DNA from: Nocardia cyriacigeorgica GUH-2
Lineage (GTDB): Bacteria > Actinomycetota > Actinomycetes > Mycobacteriales > Mycobacteriaceae
DNA: 64,000 bases
Assembly: GCF_000284035.1 (NCBI RefSeq)
Contig: NC_016887.1
Location: 372,001 to 436,000, forward strand
Direction of reading: 5' to 3'
Position numbers and translations under genes: made by a program. Below are positions 38,749-46,361 of the stretch, one piece after another; position 1 is the stretch's first letter, and each line of letters starts with the position of its first letter. The notes under the pieces are model-generated. The model made no database searches. It was not told the origin of the DNA and worked only from the letters and a program-made list of their open reading frames with translations.

Positions 38749-39406
38749 CGCTGCCGCCTCTCATCATCTCGTCGATATCGCGAAACGACTGTTCGGCTGC
38801 TGCGCGTTGCCGGTCCATCACGGCGTCGATCCCGTCCCGGTCGATGATGGCCTGCACCTCGGCGAGCATCCCGCGGGTTGCGTGGCCACGTTTCGCCTGG
38901 GCTGACCGCGGGGGAGTGTCGGCCGTGATACCTGCGCGCTTGTCGCGCTCGGCGAGAAAGAACCGTGTCCCGAACGCTTCCTCGGACAGGTGGCGCAGCA
39001 GGTTCCGGTCAATGCCGATGCGGTTGCCGATGCGCTCGAGCTCGTCGGGGTCCTCTGCGCCGATCCGCTGCTCGACATAGGTCTCGGTCTTGATCTCAAC
39101 CGAACTATATTGCCCGGCAAGGGCTTTGCGTATCTGGCTCAGGGGTGCGCGGTCGCCGTTCGGTAGGTCGATATCGTCGCCGCCATCGAGCAGGCTGCCG
39201 ACGGGTAGGCCGAATATTGCGCACAATGACGCAACCTCGAGCAGGTGGTCGACGCGCTGGATACCCGCCTCGATGGCTCCCACTGTCGAGCGCGTCCATT
39301 GCAGACCTAGCGCGCGAGCGGCGACGGCGACCTGTGCCTGTGTCCACCCCCGTTCTTTTCGTAGCTGGATGAGTCGGGCGCGTATCACGTCGTCGAGTTT
39401 GGCCAC
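38741..39406 (-). CDS. XRE-family repressor-like protein
   Basis: A 221-residue protein. The N-terminal HTH is IRARLIQLRKERGWTQAQVA then QWTRSTVGAIEAGI, followed by FGLPVGSLLDGG. The C-terminus lacks a LexA-type peptidase and has a helical region (RGMLAEVQAIIDRDGIDAVM) of unknown use. It is divergent from the excisionase gene over a promoter region with GCAAG half-sites and is co-transcribed with the integrase. These traits fit the immunity repressor of the element, in which the integrase is kept under the repressor's promoter. Confidence 0.8.
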   Translation of the reverse strand: MAKLDDVIRARLIQLRKERGWTQAQVAVAARALGLQWTRSTVGAIEAGIQRVDHLLEVASLCAIFGLPVGSLLDGGDDIDLPNGDRAPLSQIRKALAGQYSSVEIKTETYVEQRIGAEDPDELERIGNRIGIDRNLLRHLSEEAFGTRFFLAERDKRAGITADTPPRSAQAKRGHATRGMLAEVQAIIDRDGIDAVMDRQRAAAEQSFRDIDEMMRGGSDA

Positions 39407-39428
39407 CCCCGCACGATATCGCCGCCGC

Positions 39429-39498
39429 GCAAGATTTCCAACGCTTGACGCGTCCGGGTGGCTCGTCTACCGTCCATATCAGGTGCAAGATCCCTTGC
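39429..39498 (+). promoter_or_regulatory. early rightward promoter with GCAAG operator half-sites
   Basis: TTGACG at 39445-39450 and TACCGT at 39468-39473, 17 bases apart, form a good -35/-10 pair reading into the excisionase gene. GCAAG at 39429-39433 with GCTTG at 39443-39447 overlaps the -35, and a clean inverted repeat GCAAG atcc CTTGC lies at 39485-39498 near the expected start of transcription. The arrangement suits repression by the divergent XRE protein. Confidence 0.6.
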
Positions 39499-39522
39499 GC
39501 TTGAAAGAAAGGACGGGCTGCA

Positions 39523-39711
39523 ATGTCTCACCAGCAAGAACGACTCCACCGAATCCCGGAAGCCTGCGGCCGGCTCGGCATCGGCCGCAGCTACCTCTAC
39601 GAGCTCATGGGCGCCGGCCGGATTCGGTCGGTCAAGGTCGGCCGCCGCCGCCTGGTCCCCGAAAGCGCGATCCGGGAGTTCATCGAGCAGCTTGACGCCG
39701 AGGTCGCCTGA
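39523..39711 (+). CDS. xis: excisionase/AlpA-like HTH protein
   Basis: A 62-residue protein that is entirely a small winged HTH: RIPEACGRLGIGRSYLYELM, then GRIRSVKVGRRRLVPESAI. Such helix-turn-helix-17 proteins act as excisionases or early regulators. It is the first rightward gene after the repressor and sits behind a promoter with operator-like repeats, where an excisionase is expected. The ribosome-binding site is AAAGAAAGGA. Its stop codon is shared with the next start (TGATG). Confidence 0.8.
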   Translation: MSHQQERLHRIPEACGRLGIGRSYLYELMGAGRIRSVKVGRRRLVPESAIREFIEQLDAEVA

Positions 39712-40349
39712 TGGTCGACGACAACAACGAGAACGGCCCGGGAGCGGTGGCCGCCGCTCACCGGGCCAATCAGAACCGCATCCAGTCACAGGAGGATTCC
39801 TTGCACCACGATAACCCGACCGCCGCGTTCCGTCCCGGCGACCGCTGGCGCGTCCGCAGCACCCGCGAGCGCGTGACCGTCAGCCGCGTGGAAATCGTCG
39901 CGTGGATCGACGGCCTGGCCGACTCGCACACGTTCGCTCCCGACGACCTCGAGCTGATCGACGAGGCTGCCGACTACGCCGCCGGGGTCGCCGCGCGCAT
40001 CGCTGGCGACGTAGCCGCGTCCGGGCGCACCGACGCCGATCTTGCCGAGCGCTTGGGCATCGACCCGCATGAGTTCCGGCGACTCGTTGACGGTCGGCTC
40101 GACTGGACGGTGCCCAGAGCGATCCGGCTGGCGCACGTGCTCGGCGTGCCGTGGCAACGGTGGTTCGACGACGAGCCGCCGGTCGACCGCATCGCGCGCC
40201 GAGCCGCGGAATGGGTGCCGGTGGTGCGGACCATGCGCGAGATCCCGGACGGCGAACACCCGGTTTCCTGCGACGACTGCGGCCGTCTGGTCGCCGTCAG
40301 TCCGTATCCCGTGCCGCCCTTGACCATCCACTGCCGCGACTGCGCCTGA
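39711..40349 (+). CDS. HTH protein with C-terminal zinc ribbon
   Basis: A 212-residue protein. The first 95 residues are unremarkable. A Cro/C1-like HTH follows (DADLAERLGIDPHEFRRLVD then WTVPRAIRLAHVLGVPWQRW), and the C-terminus has two Cys pairs, CDDCGRL and CRDC, that suggest a zinc ribbon. It begins on the stop codon of the excisionase gene, so it is in the early operon. It may be an additional regulator. I know no named family. Confidence 0.65.
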   Translation: MVDDNNENGPGAVAAAHRANQNRIQSQEDSLHHDNPTAAFRPGDRWRVRSTRERVTVSRVEIVAWIDGLADSHTFAPDDLELIDEAADYAAGVAARIAGDVAASGRTDADLAERLGIDPHEFRRLVDGRLDWTVPRAIRLAHVLGVPWQRWFDDEPPVDRIARRAAEWVPVVRTMREIPDGEHPVSCDDCGRLVAVSPYPVPPLTIHCRDCA

Positions 40350-40358
40350 CCAATGCGA

Positions 40359-40387
40359 AAGGGCGCCCCGTGTGGTGGGGCGCCCTT
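40359..40387 (+). promoter_or_regulatory. stem-loop just before the primase ribosome-binding site
   Basis: AAGGGCGCCCC at 40359-40369 pairs perfectly with GGGGCGCCCTT at 40377-40387 around a 7-base loop. AAAGGAGG follows within 10 bases, then the GTG start. The stem has no T tail. It has the same position and size as the stem-loop before the replicase in element 1. Confidence 0.6.
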
Positions 40388-40405
40388 CGGAAAGGAGGTC
40401 ACGCA

Positions 40406-41230
40406 GTGACCAACACGCACGTACAGCCTATCGTCCAGCGGCTTATCCAAGCCGGGCTGATCGAAGCGGCGCCCGAGGGATTGGAGTTCACCGGCGGCAC
40501 GCTCGGCGCCCACGCGCTCGAGTACACCCGGGCCGGGCTCGAGGTGCTGCCGCTGCGGGCACAGCAAAAGATCCCGCTTTCCGCGCACGGTTTGAAGGAC
40601 GCGACCTCCGACGCCGAGCAGGTGGTCGCGTGGTGGCGACGCTGGCCGAACGCGAACATCGGGATACGCCCACCCGCCGGTGTGGTCGTGGTCGATATCG
40701 ACCCGCGCGACGGTGGCGACACCAACTTCGCCGAGCTGGTCGGCGATCGTGGCATGCCCGAGACGTGGACGGCCGTTACCGGCTCCGGTGGCCTGCATAT
40801 CTGGCTGCGCCAGCCGGGGCCGCTGCGCGGGAAGCTGTGCGCCGGTGTGGATCTGAAGTCGCGCGGCGGGTATCTGGTCGTGCCGCCGTCGCTGCATCCC
40901 AATGGCGCGACCTACGAGTGGATCAACGCCGCGCCGATCGCCTACGCCCCGCGGTGGTTACGGCCGTTGCTGGCGCCGCCGGTCCGCCGTCCCGCCGCGC
41001 TGACCAACCACGGCCGCGGTGACCGTGGTTCCGGCCTGGTGCGCACCGTGGCCACCGCTGCTTCGGGCAACAGGAACTCGGTCCTGTTCTGGGCCGCGTG
41101 CACCGCGGCGGCTGAGGGGATCTTGCCCGAGATCCGCGCCGACCTTGCCGCGGCCGCCGAATCGGCCGGCCTGCACGCGATCGAGGTCGAACGGACCATT
41201 GCCAGCGCCGAAAGGAAGGCGACCCCATGA
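40406..41230 (+). CDS. bifunctional primase/polymerase (PrimPol-like)
   Basis: A 274-residue protein from a GTG behind AAAGGAGG. The N-terminal AEP domain shows LEYTRAGLEVLPLRAQQKIP, then NIGIRPPAGVVVVDIDPRDG with the DxD metal site, then TGSGGLHIWLR and DLKSRGGYLVVPPSLHPNG, all typical of the bifunctional primase-polymerase family in phages and plasmids. The C-terminus is a small helical part. It should prime replication of the element together with the P-loop protein encoded next, whose start overlaps its stop by four bases. Confidence 0.88.
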   Translation: MTNTHVQPIVQRLIQAGLIEAAPEGLEFTGGTLGAHALEYTRAGLEVLPLRAQQKIPLSAHGLKDATSDAEQVVAWWRRWPNANIGIRPPAGVVVVDIDPRDGGDTNFAELVGDRGMPETWTAVTGSGGLHIWLRQPGPLRGKLCAGVDLKSRGGYLVVPPSLHPNGATYEWINAAPIAYAPRWLRPLLAPPVRRPAALTNHGRGDRGSGLVRTVATAASGNRNSVLFWAACTAAAEGILPEIRADLAAAAESAGLHAIEVERTIASAERKATP

Positions 41231-42486
41231 CCGAACGCCCGTCGATCTACGCGAACGCGGCCGAGGTTCCACCCGATCCGATCGAGGAGTTCTGGTCAGC
41301 GCGCCCGATTCTCGACCACATCCGCACCTACGCCCGCGCCCGTCGAGCAGGCCCGTGGGCCGTACTCGGTGCCGTGCTGGCGCGTGCGATCGCGGCAACC
41401 GAGCCGAATCTGATGCTGCCCGACCTGACCGGCGTTCCGGCGTCGCTGAATCTGTTCGTGGTCCTGGTCGGAAAGTCCGGGGGTGGCAAGGGCGTCGCCG
41501 AAGGCGTGGCCCGGCACGCGGTCCAGTTCGCCGACGGGCTCGGCGCCATCGTCACAGATGAGTACCCCATCGGAAGCGGCGAAGGTCTCGCCCGCACCTA
41601 CATGCCATCGGCGAAGGAGTCGGACCCGCCCCCGCCGACGCGGGCAATCCTGTCCGCGCCCGAGATAGACACCCTGGTCGCGCTCGGCGGCAGGCAGGGC
41701 AGCACGCTGATGGCCGAGTTGCGCAAGGTGTACTCCGGCGAGGCCATCGGGTTTGCCAACGCCAACCGCGCTACCCGGACGATCGTCGCGGCGCATGCGT
41801 ATCGGGCCTGCCTGATCATGGGCGCCCAACCACTCCGGTCGGGGCCGCTGTTCGGCGATGCGGCGGGCGGCACACCGCAACGGTGCCTCTACCTGACCGT
41901 GTACGACCACGACGCCCCGGAGGATGCTCCGGCGACACCGGCACCCGTTGAGGTGAAGGTGAAGCGGTACACCGCCGAGCAGGTGCATATGGGATTCCCG
42001 CCCGAGGTGCGCGAGGAGTTCAACCGCTACCACTGGGCGCGTGTCCGCGAGGACGACATCGATGAACTCGACGGGCACAAGATGCTGACCCGCGCCAAGG
42101 TCGCCGCCGCCCTGGCGATCCTTGAGGAACGCCCCGAGGTGACCACGGAAGACTGGAAGCTCGCCGGAACCATCATCCGGGCATCCGACCGCACCCGCGA
42201 CGAGATGGTCGCCGCCGTCGCCGAGCAGGCCCGCGAAGCCGCACGAGCGCGCGCCGAGGTGAAAGCAACCGAGGCCGCAATCCTCGAGGACCGCGCCGAG
42301 GACCGCGACCGCGACCGCATCAGGGGATCAGTACTGCGGTGCCTCGACCGCCGCGGGTCGGCCACCCGGAAAGACCTCCGCAACAACCTGCGGGCCGCCC
42401 TTCGTGACCGGCTCGACGCCGAACTCGCCGAGCTTGAATCCGAGGGGGTGATCACCCATGACGGAACGTCCTACCGACGCGCGTAG
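41227..42486 (+). CDS. P-loop NTPase, DUF3987/helicase-like partner of the primase
   Basis: A 419-residue protein. Walker A is VVLVGKSGGGKGVAEGVARH; the Walker B region is near TRAILSAPEIDTLVAL; a sensor-like region follows in LIMGAQPLRSGPLF, and the C-terminus is a winged helix (RCLDRRGSATRKDLRNNLRA, then GVITHDGTSYRRA). DUF3987-type ATPases are paired with PrimPol-like primases in many mobile elements and probably act as helicases. The 3' end runs into the iteron-like array and overlaps the next small gene by 29 bases. Confidence 0.78.
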   Translation: MTERPSIYANAAEVPPDPIEEFWSARPILDHIRTYARARRAGPWAVLGAVLARAIAATEPNLMLPDLTGVPASLNLFVVLVGKSGGGKGVAEGVARHAVQFADGLGAIVTDEYPIGSGEGLARTYMPSAKESDPPPPTRAILSAPEIDTLVALGGRQGSTLMAELRKVYSGEAIGFANANRATRTIVAAHAYRACLIMGAQPLRSGPLFGDAAGGTPQRCLYLTVYDHDAPEDAPATPAPVEVKVKRYTAEQVHMGFPPEVREEFNRYHWARVREDDIDELDGHKMLTRAKVAAALAILEERPEVTTEDWKLAGTIIRASDRTRDEMVAAVAEQAREAARARAEVKATEAAILEDRAEDRDRDRIRGSVLRCLDRRGSATRKDLRNNLRAALRDRLDAELAELESEGVITHDGTSYRRA

Positions 42487-42718
42487 GGGTAGGACGGTAG
42501 GACAATCGGTCCTACCTGCTGACCAGGGCGAACCGGGTAGGACCGGCGTCCTACCGTCCTACCCCACCGCCGCCGACATCCTGCGCCGCCACTGGTGCAC
42601 GCCCGGATGCATCGCCGCGGTGTCGGGGCCGCGCGGGTGCCGGTGCGCCTGCCGCGGCCGGTACCACGGGCAGGCCGCAACCATGTTGCTCACCAACATG
42701 ACCGGGGGTGCGTCATGA
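42458..42718 (+). CDS. small Cys-rich protein
   Basis: An 86-residue reading frame. The C-terminal half has a compact Cys/His set (RRHWCTPGCIAAVSGPRGCR then CACRGRYHG) that suggests a zinc-binding fold. The N-terminal half is encoded by the GGTAGGAC array and looks like filler, so the true start may be further on, although no good one is visible. It overlaps the helicase-like gene upstream and the WhiB-like gene downstream (ATGA), which supports it as a real cistron. Confidence 0.55.
   Translation: MTERPTDARRGRTVGQSVLPADQGEPGRTGVLPSYPTAADILRRHWCTPGCIAAVSGPRGCRCACRGRYHGQAATMLLTNMTGGAS
42488..42563. repeat. GGTAGGAC iteron-like array, candidate origin of element 2
   Basis: Six perfect copies of GGTAGGAC in 76 bases: forward at 42488, 42496 and 42536; reversed (GTCCTACC) at 42509, 42548 and 42556. 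The order is F-F-R, gap, F-R-R, so the whole array is nearly a palindrome about 42526. It starts at the end of the helicase-like gene, directly after the replication genes, and lies within a poorly conserved coding part. This suits a replication origin or a repressor-binding array. Confidence 0.7.
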
Positions 42719-43023
42719 GCAAGGGCAAGTGGCCGGTCGCGGTCGAGTGGTTGGCCGGCCTGTTCGACGAGCGGCTCGTCGGCGCCGCGTGCGTCGGCCG
42801 GCCGGAGCTGTTCGACGACCACCGCAGCGGCGAGAGCGATCGGCAGGCCACCGCGCGGCATGAGGTCGCGGCGCGGATCTGTCGCCTCTGCCCGGTCCTG
42901 GTGCAGTGCGATGCCGCGGCCGCGGAACTCGACGGCGCGGCGAGTGGCGTATGGGCGGGTGTGGTGCGCAATCCGGCGCTGCCGGTCGGCCGCCCGAAAC
43001 GGGCGAGGAAGGCGAGCGCATGA
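42715..43023 (+). CDS. whiB: WhiB-family iron-sulphur regulator
   Basis: A 102-residue WhiB-like protein. The four Fe-S Cys are at residues 26, 56, 59 and 65 (GAACVG; ICRLCPVLVQCDAAA), and the G[VI]WAG turn appears as GVWAGV near residue 78. The C-terminus is basic (GRPKRARKASA) for DNA contact. WhiB proteins bind the sigma factor and respond to redox or nitric oxide; phage-encoded copies (as in mycobacteriophage TM4) down-regulate host whiB2 and affect superinfection. It is translationally coupled on both sides. Confidence 0.92.
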   Translation: MSKGKWPVAVEWLAGLFDERLVGAACVGRPELFDDHRSGESDRQATARHEVAARICRLCPVLVQCDAAAAELDGAASGVWAGVVRNPALPVGRPKRARKASA

Positions 43024-43370
43024 CCGACGACGAGATCCGCGCCGCGCTCTACTGCGCGTCCGAGGTGATCCGTACCCGGCAGCAGCATGCGCAGCCGGTG
43101 CCCGATTGGCTACACCGTCACCGCGCGGCACTCACAGCGGCGGTGGAGCAGTCCGTAACCGGACAGGACGCCAGCGGCGCCGGATCACACTCGGAGACAG
43201 CCGAAAACCTTATCGGTACCCGTGAAGCGGCAGCGATCCTCGGATGCTCCAAACGGCAGGCCCAACGCCTCGCGGCCGACCTCGATGGCTGGCTCGTCGG
43301 GGGCCGGTGGGTGTTCCGGCGGACCGATGTCGACCGATACAGACAGGAGGTAGGGACGTGGCCGATCTGA
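43020..43370 (+). CDS. HTH protein with C-terminal excisionase-like domain
   Basis: A 116-residue protein. Residues 1-40 are helical (TDDEIRAALYCASEVIRTRQ); residues 63-115 form a small winged HTH (LIGTREAAAILGCSKRQAQR followed by LDGWLVGGRWVFRRTDVDRY). This second half resembles helix-turn-helix-17 regulators. It overlaps whiB by ATGA and the next gene by 13 bases, so it belongs to the same message. I cannot tell whether it regulates late genes or has another job. Confidence 0.65.
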   Translation: MTDDEIRAALYCASEVIRTRQQHAQPVPDWLHRHRAALTAAVEQSVTGQDASGAGSHSETAENLIGTREAAAILGCSKRQAQRLAADLDGWLVGGRWVFRRTDVDRYRQEVGTWPI

Positions 43371-43546
43371 CGATCCTGCGTGAAGCCGCCGCAGCCTACT
43401 GCGCGTCTATGACCGTGCCGGAGTGGGAAGCGTTTGCCGCGTCGGTGCGCGAACCATCCGAAATACGAGAGCCGAGCCCGGACGCGAAGAAGGAGCGAGC
43501 GGCGCGGATGCTGCGTAACGGCATGAGGCAGGGGATGGGCGTATGA
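43358..43546 (+). CDS. unknown 62-residue protein
   Basis: A small protein from a GTG placed behind ACAGGAGG. Sequence features are a helical N-terminus (LTILREAAAAYCASMTVPEW) and a basic C-terminus (KKERAARMLRNGMRQGMGV). It overlaps both neighbours. The strong ribosome-binding site and the tight packing support it as real. No family is recognised. Confidence 0.55.
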   Translation: MADLTILREAAAAYCASMTVPEWEAFAASVREPSEIREPSPDAKKERAARMLRNGMRQGMGV

Positions 43547-44322
43547 ACAGCGCAGCGCAGCTGTGGGAGAGCGTCGCCGCGCATCGCAGCGCGGTCGAAC
43601 TGTGCAAACAGCTCGAGATCCGGAAAGTAACCCTCCCTGCAAATGTGGTCGAGGCTCGGGAGCGGCTGGACGCGCTCGCAGCCCGCAAGCCCGAGGCGCC
43701 CGCGCCCGACCTGGTGTCCACCCTGTACGCGGCAGGCGTCGGCGATGCCGAGATCAATGCCGCGGCCACCGATCGCGTCATCGCCAAGGAGAAGCTGTCG
43801 GGGTGGACCGCCGCGCACAATGTGGCCGGCCGCGGTCTGCGCAAGGCCCTGCACGCCGCGTGCGATGACCTGACCGAACAGCTCGCCGCCCTTGCCGAGC
43901 CGCTGATCGACGACCTGCACGCCGTCGCCGAGGCAGGGCAGGGTCAGGGCGACCTATCGGCGCTGGTGCTCGACGGCCGCCACGAGGAGGCCGAGCGCAT
44001 CGCTCGCCTCGACCGCAGCGCGCTGGAACTGAAAGCCCTGTACGACCTGCGGCTCAAGCTCACCCCGCCCGGCTGCGGGTACGCCGTCGGCGTCATCGAC
44101 TGCGGCATCTGGCGCGATCCGCGGCCGGTCCGCAACGGGCTGGGAGAGCATCGGCCCGAAGGGCTGGCCGAGTTCTACCTCGCCGGTATCCGAGCCGGTG
44201 GGCAACTGTGGTTCCCGCACCACCAGGAAGCGGCCGACATGGCGACCGCCATCTACAAGGCCGAGGAAGAGAAGAAGCCCAAGCGGCAGGAGGTCAGCCG
44301 CGGCGGCGTGGCCTTCACCTAA
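43543..44322 (+). CDS. unknown 259-residue element 2 protein
   Basis: Helical over most of its length, with coiled-coil-like stretches (LWESVAAHRSAVELCKQLEI; RKALHAACDDLTEQLAALAE). A more globular C-terminus contains GVIDCGIWRDPRPVRN and GGQLWFPHHQEAADMATAIY, ending in a basic tail. It overlaps the preceding gene by four bases. It is the last gene before a gap with several hairpins. I know no family for it. Confidence 0.6.
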   Translation: MNSAAQLWESVAAHRSAVELCKQLEIRKVTLPANVVEARERLDALAARKPEAPAPDLVSTLYAAGVGDAEINAAATDRVIAKEKLSGWTAAHNVAGRGLRKALHAACDDLTEQLAALAEPLIDDLHAVAEAGQGQGDLSALVLDGRHEEAERIARLDRSALELKALYDLRLKLTPPGCGYAVGVIDCGIWRDPRPVRNGLGEHRPEGLAEFYLAGIRAGGQLWFPHHQEAADMATAIYKAEEEKKPKRQEVSRGGVAFT

Positions 44323-44370
44323 CCCAACAGGCTCCGGTGCCCGGCTTCCTCTCCGTAGCTCGGGGCACCG

Positions 44371-44429
44371 GACAGGCAAGCCCGGCGCCGATCTCCGGCG
44401 CGCGTGAAATATCCGGCGCCGGGCCTGTC
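44371..44429 (+). terminator. hairpin at the end of the rightward operon of element 2
   Basis: GCCCGGCGCCG at 44380-44390 pairs perfectly with CGGCGCCGGGC at 44414-44424, and GACAG / CTGTC extend the stem. It lies about 50 bases after the operon. The rest of the 44323-44540 gap holds GGGGG-AGG-CCCCC (about 44450) and an imperfect repeat around 44470-44500, then an A-rich tract (GGAAAAAACGG). Confidence 0.55.
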
Positions 44430-44540
44430 TGATCGACCCCGAGGGGTGGGGGAGGCCCCCTTAGGCTGAGCCGCCCCTCGGCTGGCTTAGGCAACACCCC
44501 CCACTTTGGAAAAAACGGTTTGGAACGGAAGTAGGGCGAT

Positions 44541-44768
44541 ATGGCCACGATCCGCGATGCCGCGCAGGGCTCCGAACTCGACCTACTGTGCGCGCTGCGC
44601 GACAAGATCGCCGCCGACCTCGACGACGGCGTGCCGCCCCATGCGGTCGCGCGTCTGGTCGGCGAACTGCGCAGCATCGACCAGCGCATCCGCGAACTCG
44701 GCACCCTCGACCAGGGCAGCGTGATCGCCGAGACCCCCGACGAAGCATGGGACGGAACCGGGTATTGA
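44541..44768 (+). CDS. small phage-type protein, possibly terminase-small-subunit-like
   Basis: A 75-residue helical protein (DLLCALRDKIAADLDDGVPP, then HAVARLVGELRSIDQRIREL, then PDEAWDGTGY). Short proteins with this order of helices stand before the large terminase gene in many actinophages and are called small terminase subunits or left unnamed. No large terminase follows here. The start has AACGGAAGTAGGG in front. A convergent regulator gene starts 9 bases beyond its stop. Confidence 0.5.
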   Translation: MATIRDAAQGSELDLLCALRDKIAADLDDGVPPHAVARLVGELRSIDQRIRELGTLDQGSVIAETPDEAWDGTGY

Positions 44769-44776
44769 CCAGGCCG

Positions 44777-45727
44777 TCACGGTGACGTTTCCGCCCCGGC
44801 CTGCCGCATCATGTCCAGCGACCAGGACGTGCCGCGGTGCCCCTCCGGCAGGCCCGCGTATCCCTGTTCGGCCGTCCGCACCGCGTCGGCACCCCGCCCC
44901 ATCGCCGCCAGCACGACCGCACCTTGCAGCGCGAAGAACGGGCGGGTGTACCAGTAGCCGAAGCTCGGCAACGCGATCCCGTCGGCGGCATCGGCGGCCC
45001 GGTCGGCCCGATGCAGCGCCCGCGCCGCTGCCTGGTGCTCGCCTTGCAGCGCCAGCAGCTCGGCGCGCTGGTATCGGTCATAGACGCCCAGGATCGGATG
45101 CGCGCCCGTGACCGCGATCGCCGCCTCGGTGAGGTCGACAGCGAGCCGGAAGTCGCCGCGGTGCCGCGCGGTGTAGGCGCGGAAGCTGTGCGCGTGCGCC
45201 AGCTGATCGCGGTTGCCTGCCTGCTCGGCGAGCCGGGCCGCATCACCGAGCACCCGGTCGGCAAGGTGCGGCCGGTCGGTCGCATGCTCCAACCACCCGC
45301 GATATCGGGCCACTTCCGACGCCAGACTCGCCCCGGCGCCGTGGTGGCCGGCCACTGCCCGCGCCGCGCCGTCCATCCCGCGGACGAGTTGCACCACCAG
45401 GGCCGGGCCGACCACATCCTCGAGGTGCCGGGTCCGGTCCAGGATCACCGCGATATCGTCCAGGCTCCCCGCACCCGCCCCGGCTGGATCTCGCACCGTG
45501 GCCTGTAGCCGTTCCACGTCCACGCCCTCGAGGCCGAGCACCGGATCGGCGAGCACCGACCGATACGCCTCGACCACCGCGGCCGTCACCGGCTTGCACC
45601 CGGTCTCGACCAGCGACAGATACCCCGGCGTGAACGCCGTCCGCGCCGCCATCGCCCGCAACCCGATACCGGCGACCGTGCGCAGCTCGCGCAACAGCCC
45701 ACCCGTCACCGCCCCATCGGTAAACAC
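44777..45727 (-). CDS. XRE-family regulator with long helical (TPR-like) C-terminus
   Basis: A 316-residue protein. The N-terminal HTH is GGLLRELRTVAGIGLRAMAA then FTPGYLSLVETGCKPVTAAV. The rest is a run of helices, several with a TPR-like rhythm (AHAHSFRAYTARHRGDFRLA; YQRAELLALQGEHQAAARAL), as in nocardial and streptomycete regulators that sense a peptide or metabolite. GTG chosen at 45727; GTG 45706 is an alternative. It diverges from the resolvase-like gene at 45782. Confidence 0.72.
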   Translation of the reverse strand: MFTDGAVTGGLLRELRTVAGIGLRAMAARTAFTPGYLSLVETGCKPVTAAVVEAYRSVLADPVLGLEGVDVERLQATVRDPAGAGAGSLDDIAVILDRTRHLEDVVGPALVVQLVRGMDGAARAVAGHHGAGASLASEVARYRGWLEHATDRPHLADRVLGDAARLAEQAGNRDQLAHAHSFRAYTARHRGDFRLAVDLTEAAIAVTGAHPILGVYDRYQRAELLALQGEHQAAARALHRADRAADAADGIALPSFGYWYTRPFFALQGAVVLAAMGRGADAVRTAEQGYAGLPEGHRGTSWSLDMMRQAGAETSP

Positions 45728-45735
45728 AGGTAAAC
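45719..45735. repeat. GGTAAAC direct repeats, candidate operator
   Basis: GGTAAAC occurs at 45719-45725 and again at 45729-45735, ten bases apart (one helical turn), overlapping the start of the XRE-TPR gene and facing the divergent resolvase-like gene. It may be the binding site of the XRE protein. Confidence 0.4.
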
Positions 45736-45781
45736 GGTAGAGCCCTGCCGTATTCCCTGCTGCCCGAACACGATTACCAGC

Positions 45782-46117
45782 ATGCGAAACGACCCGACAG
45801 CGCTCGGCTACCTGCGCCGCGACATCTCCGGCGCCCGCCAATCGTGGGATGAGATCCGGTTACGCAGCCTCGCCAAGCGGTACGGGTACAACCTGCGCAA
45901 AACGATCGTGTTCGGGCCGTCGGTGGCCGAACCGCTCGAGCGGCTGGTCGCCGTCGCGTCCGGCCTCACCGTCGACGCCGTGATCGTGCCGAACGTCGAC
46001 CACTTCGGCGGCGAAGTGCCGGCCGAATTGGTGCGCATCAGCGACGTGATCACCGTCGACGACGAGCGCACGTTCGCGCGCTGGTCGACCGGGCAACTGC
46101 CCGGCGGGGTGGGGTAG
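45782..46117 (+). CDS. small resolvase-fold-like protein (second copy)
   Basis: A 111-residue protein. It opens ALGYLRRDISGARQSWDEIR, continues SLAKRYGYNLRKTIVFGPSV then GLTVDAVIVPNVDHFGGEVP, and ends ITVDDERTFARWS. The first block is close to serine-resolvase N-termini (GY.R.S), but the catalytic Ser and Arg residues are not all present. It is related to 22340-22693 and 49237-49560 and, like them, diverges from an HTH regulator. The function is unknown. A hairpin covers its stop codon. Confidence 0.65.
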   Translation: MRNDPTALGYLRRDISGARQSWDEIRLRSLAKRYGYNLRKTIVFGPSVAEPLERLVAVASGLTVDAVIVPNVDHFGGEVPAELVRISDVITVDDERTFARWSTGQLPGGVG

Positions 46118-46134
46118 ATCCGAGCTACCCCACC
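46108..46134 (+). terminator. hairpin at the stop of the second resolvase-like gene
   Basis: GGTGGGGTAG at 46108-46117 pairs with CTACCCCACC at 46125-46134 around a 7-base loop. The stem includes the stop codon. The following 390 bases up to attR hold an arm-site repeat but no gene. Confidence 0.5.
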
Positions 46135-46361
46135 GCTGGGTTGATTCCGAATCATCGCGAGGGGTATCAGTCGGATTGACGCCCTCGACCCAGTGCGGGG
46201 GTGTCGGTCTGGCCGACGCCCTCCATCGGTGATCCCGCTGGGTACTCACATCCGAGCACCCCACCACCGATCCATGGCAAGGGTGTGCGAGATTCGCAGC
46301 CCGTCGGGAACCGTGCTGCGGAGCAAGGGGGGACCGTCTGGTGGACACCCTTGCCGAGCCG

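Noticed and set aside
42595-42714. Upstream start for the WhiB-like gene
   Set aside because: It would overlap the Cys-rich gene completely; the ATG at 42715 gives the family N-terminus and an ATGA coupling.
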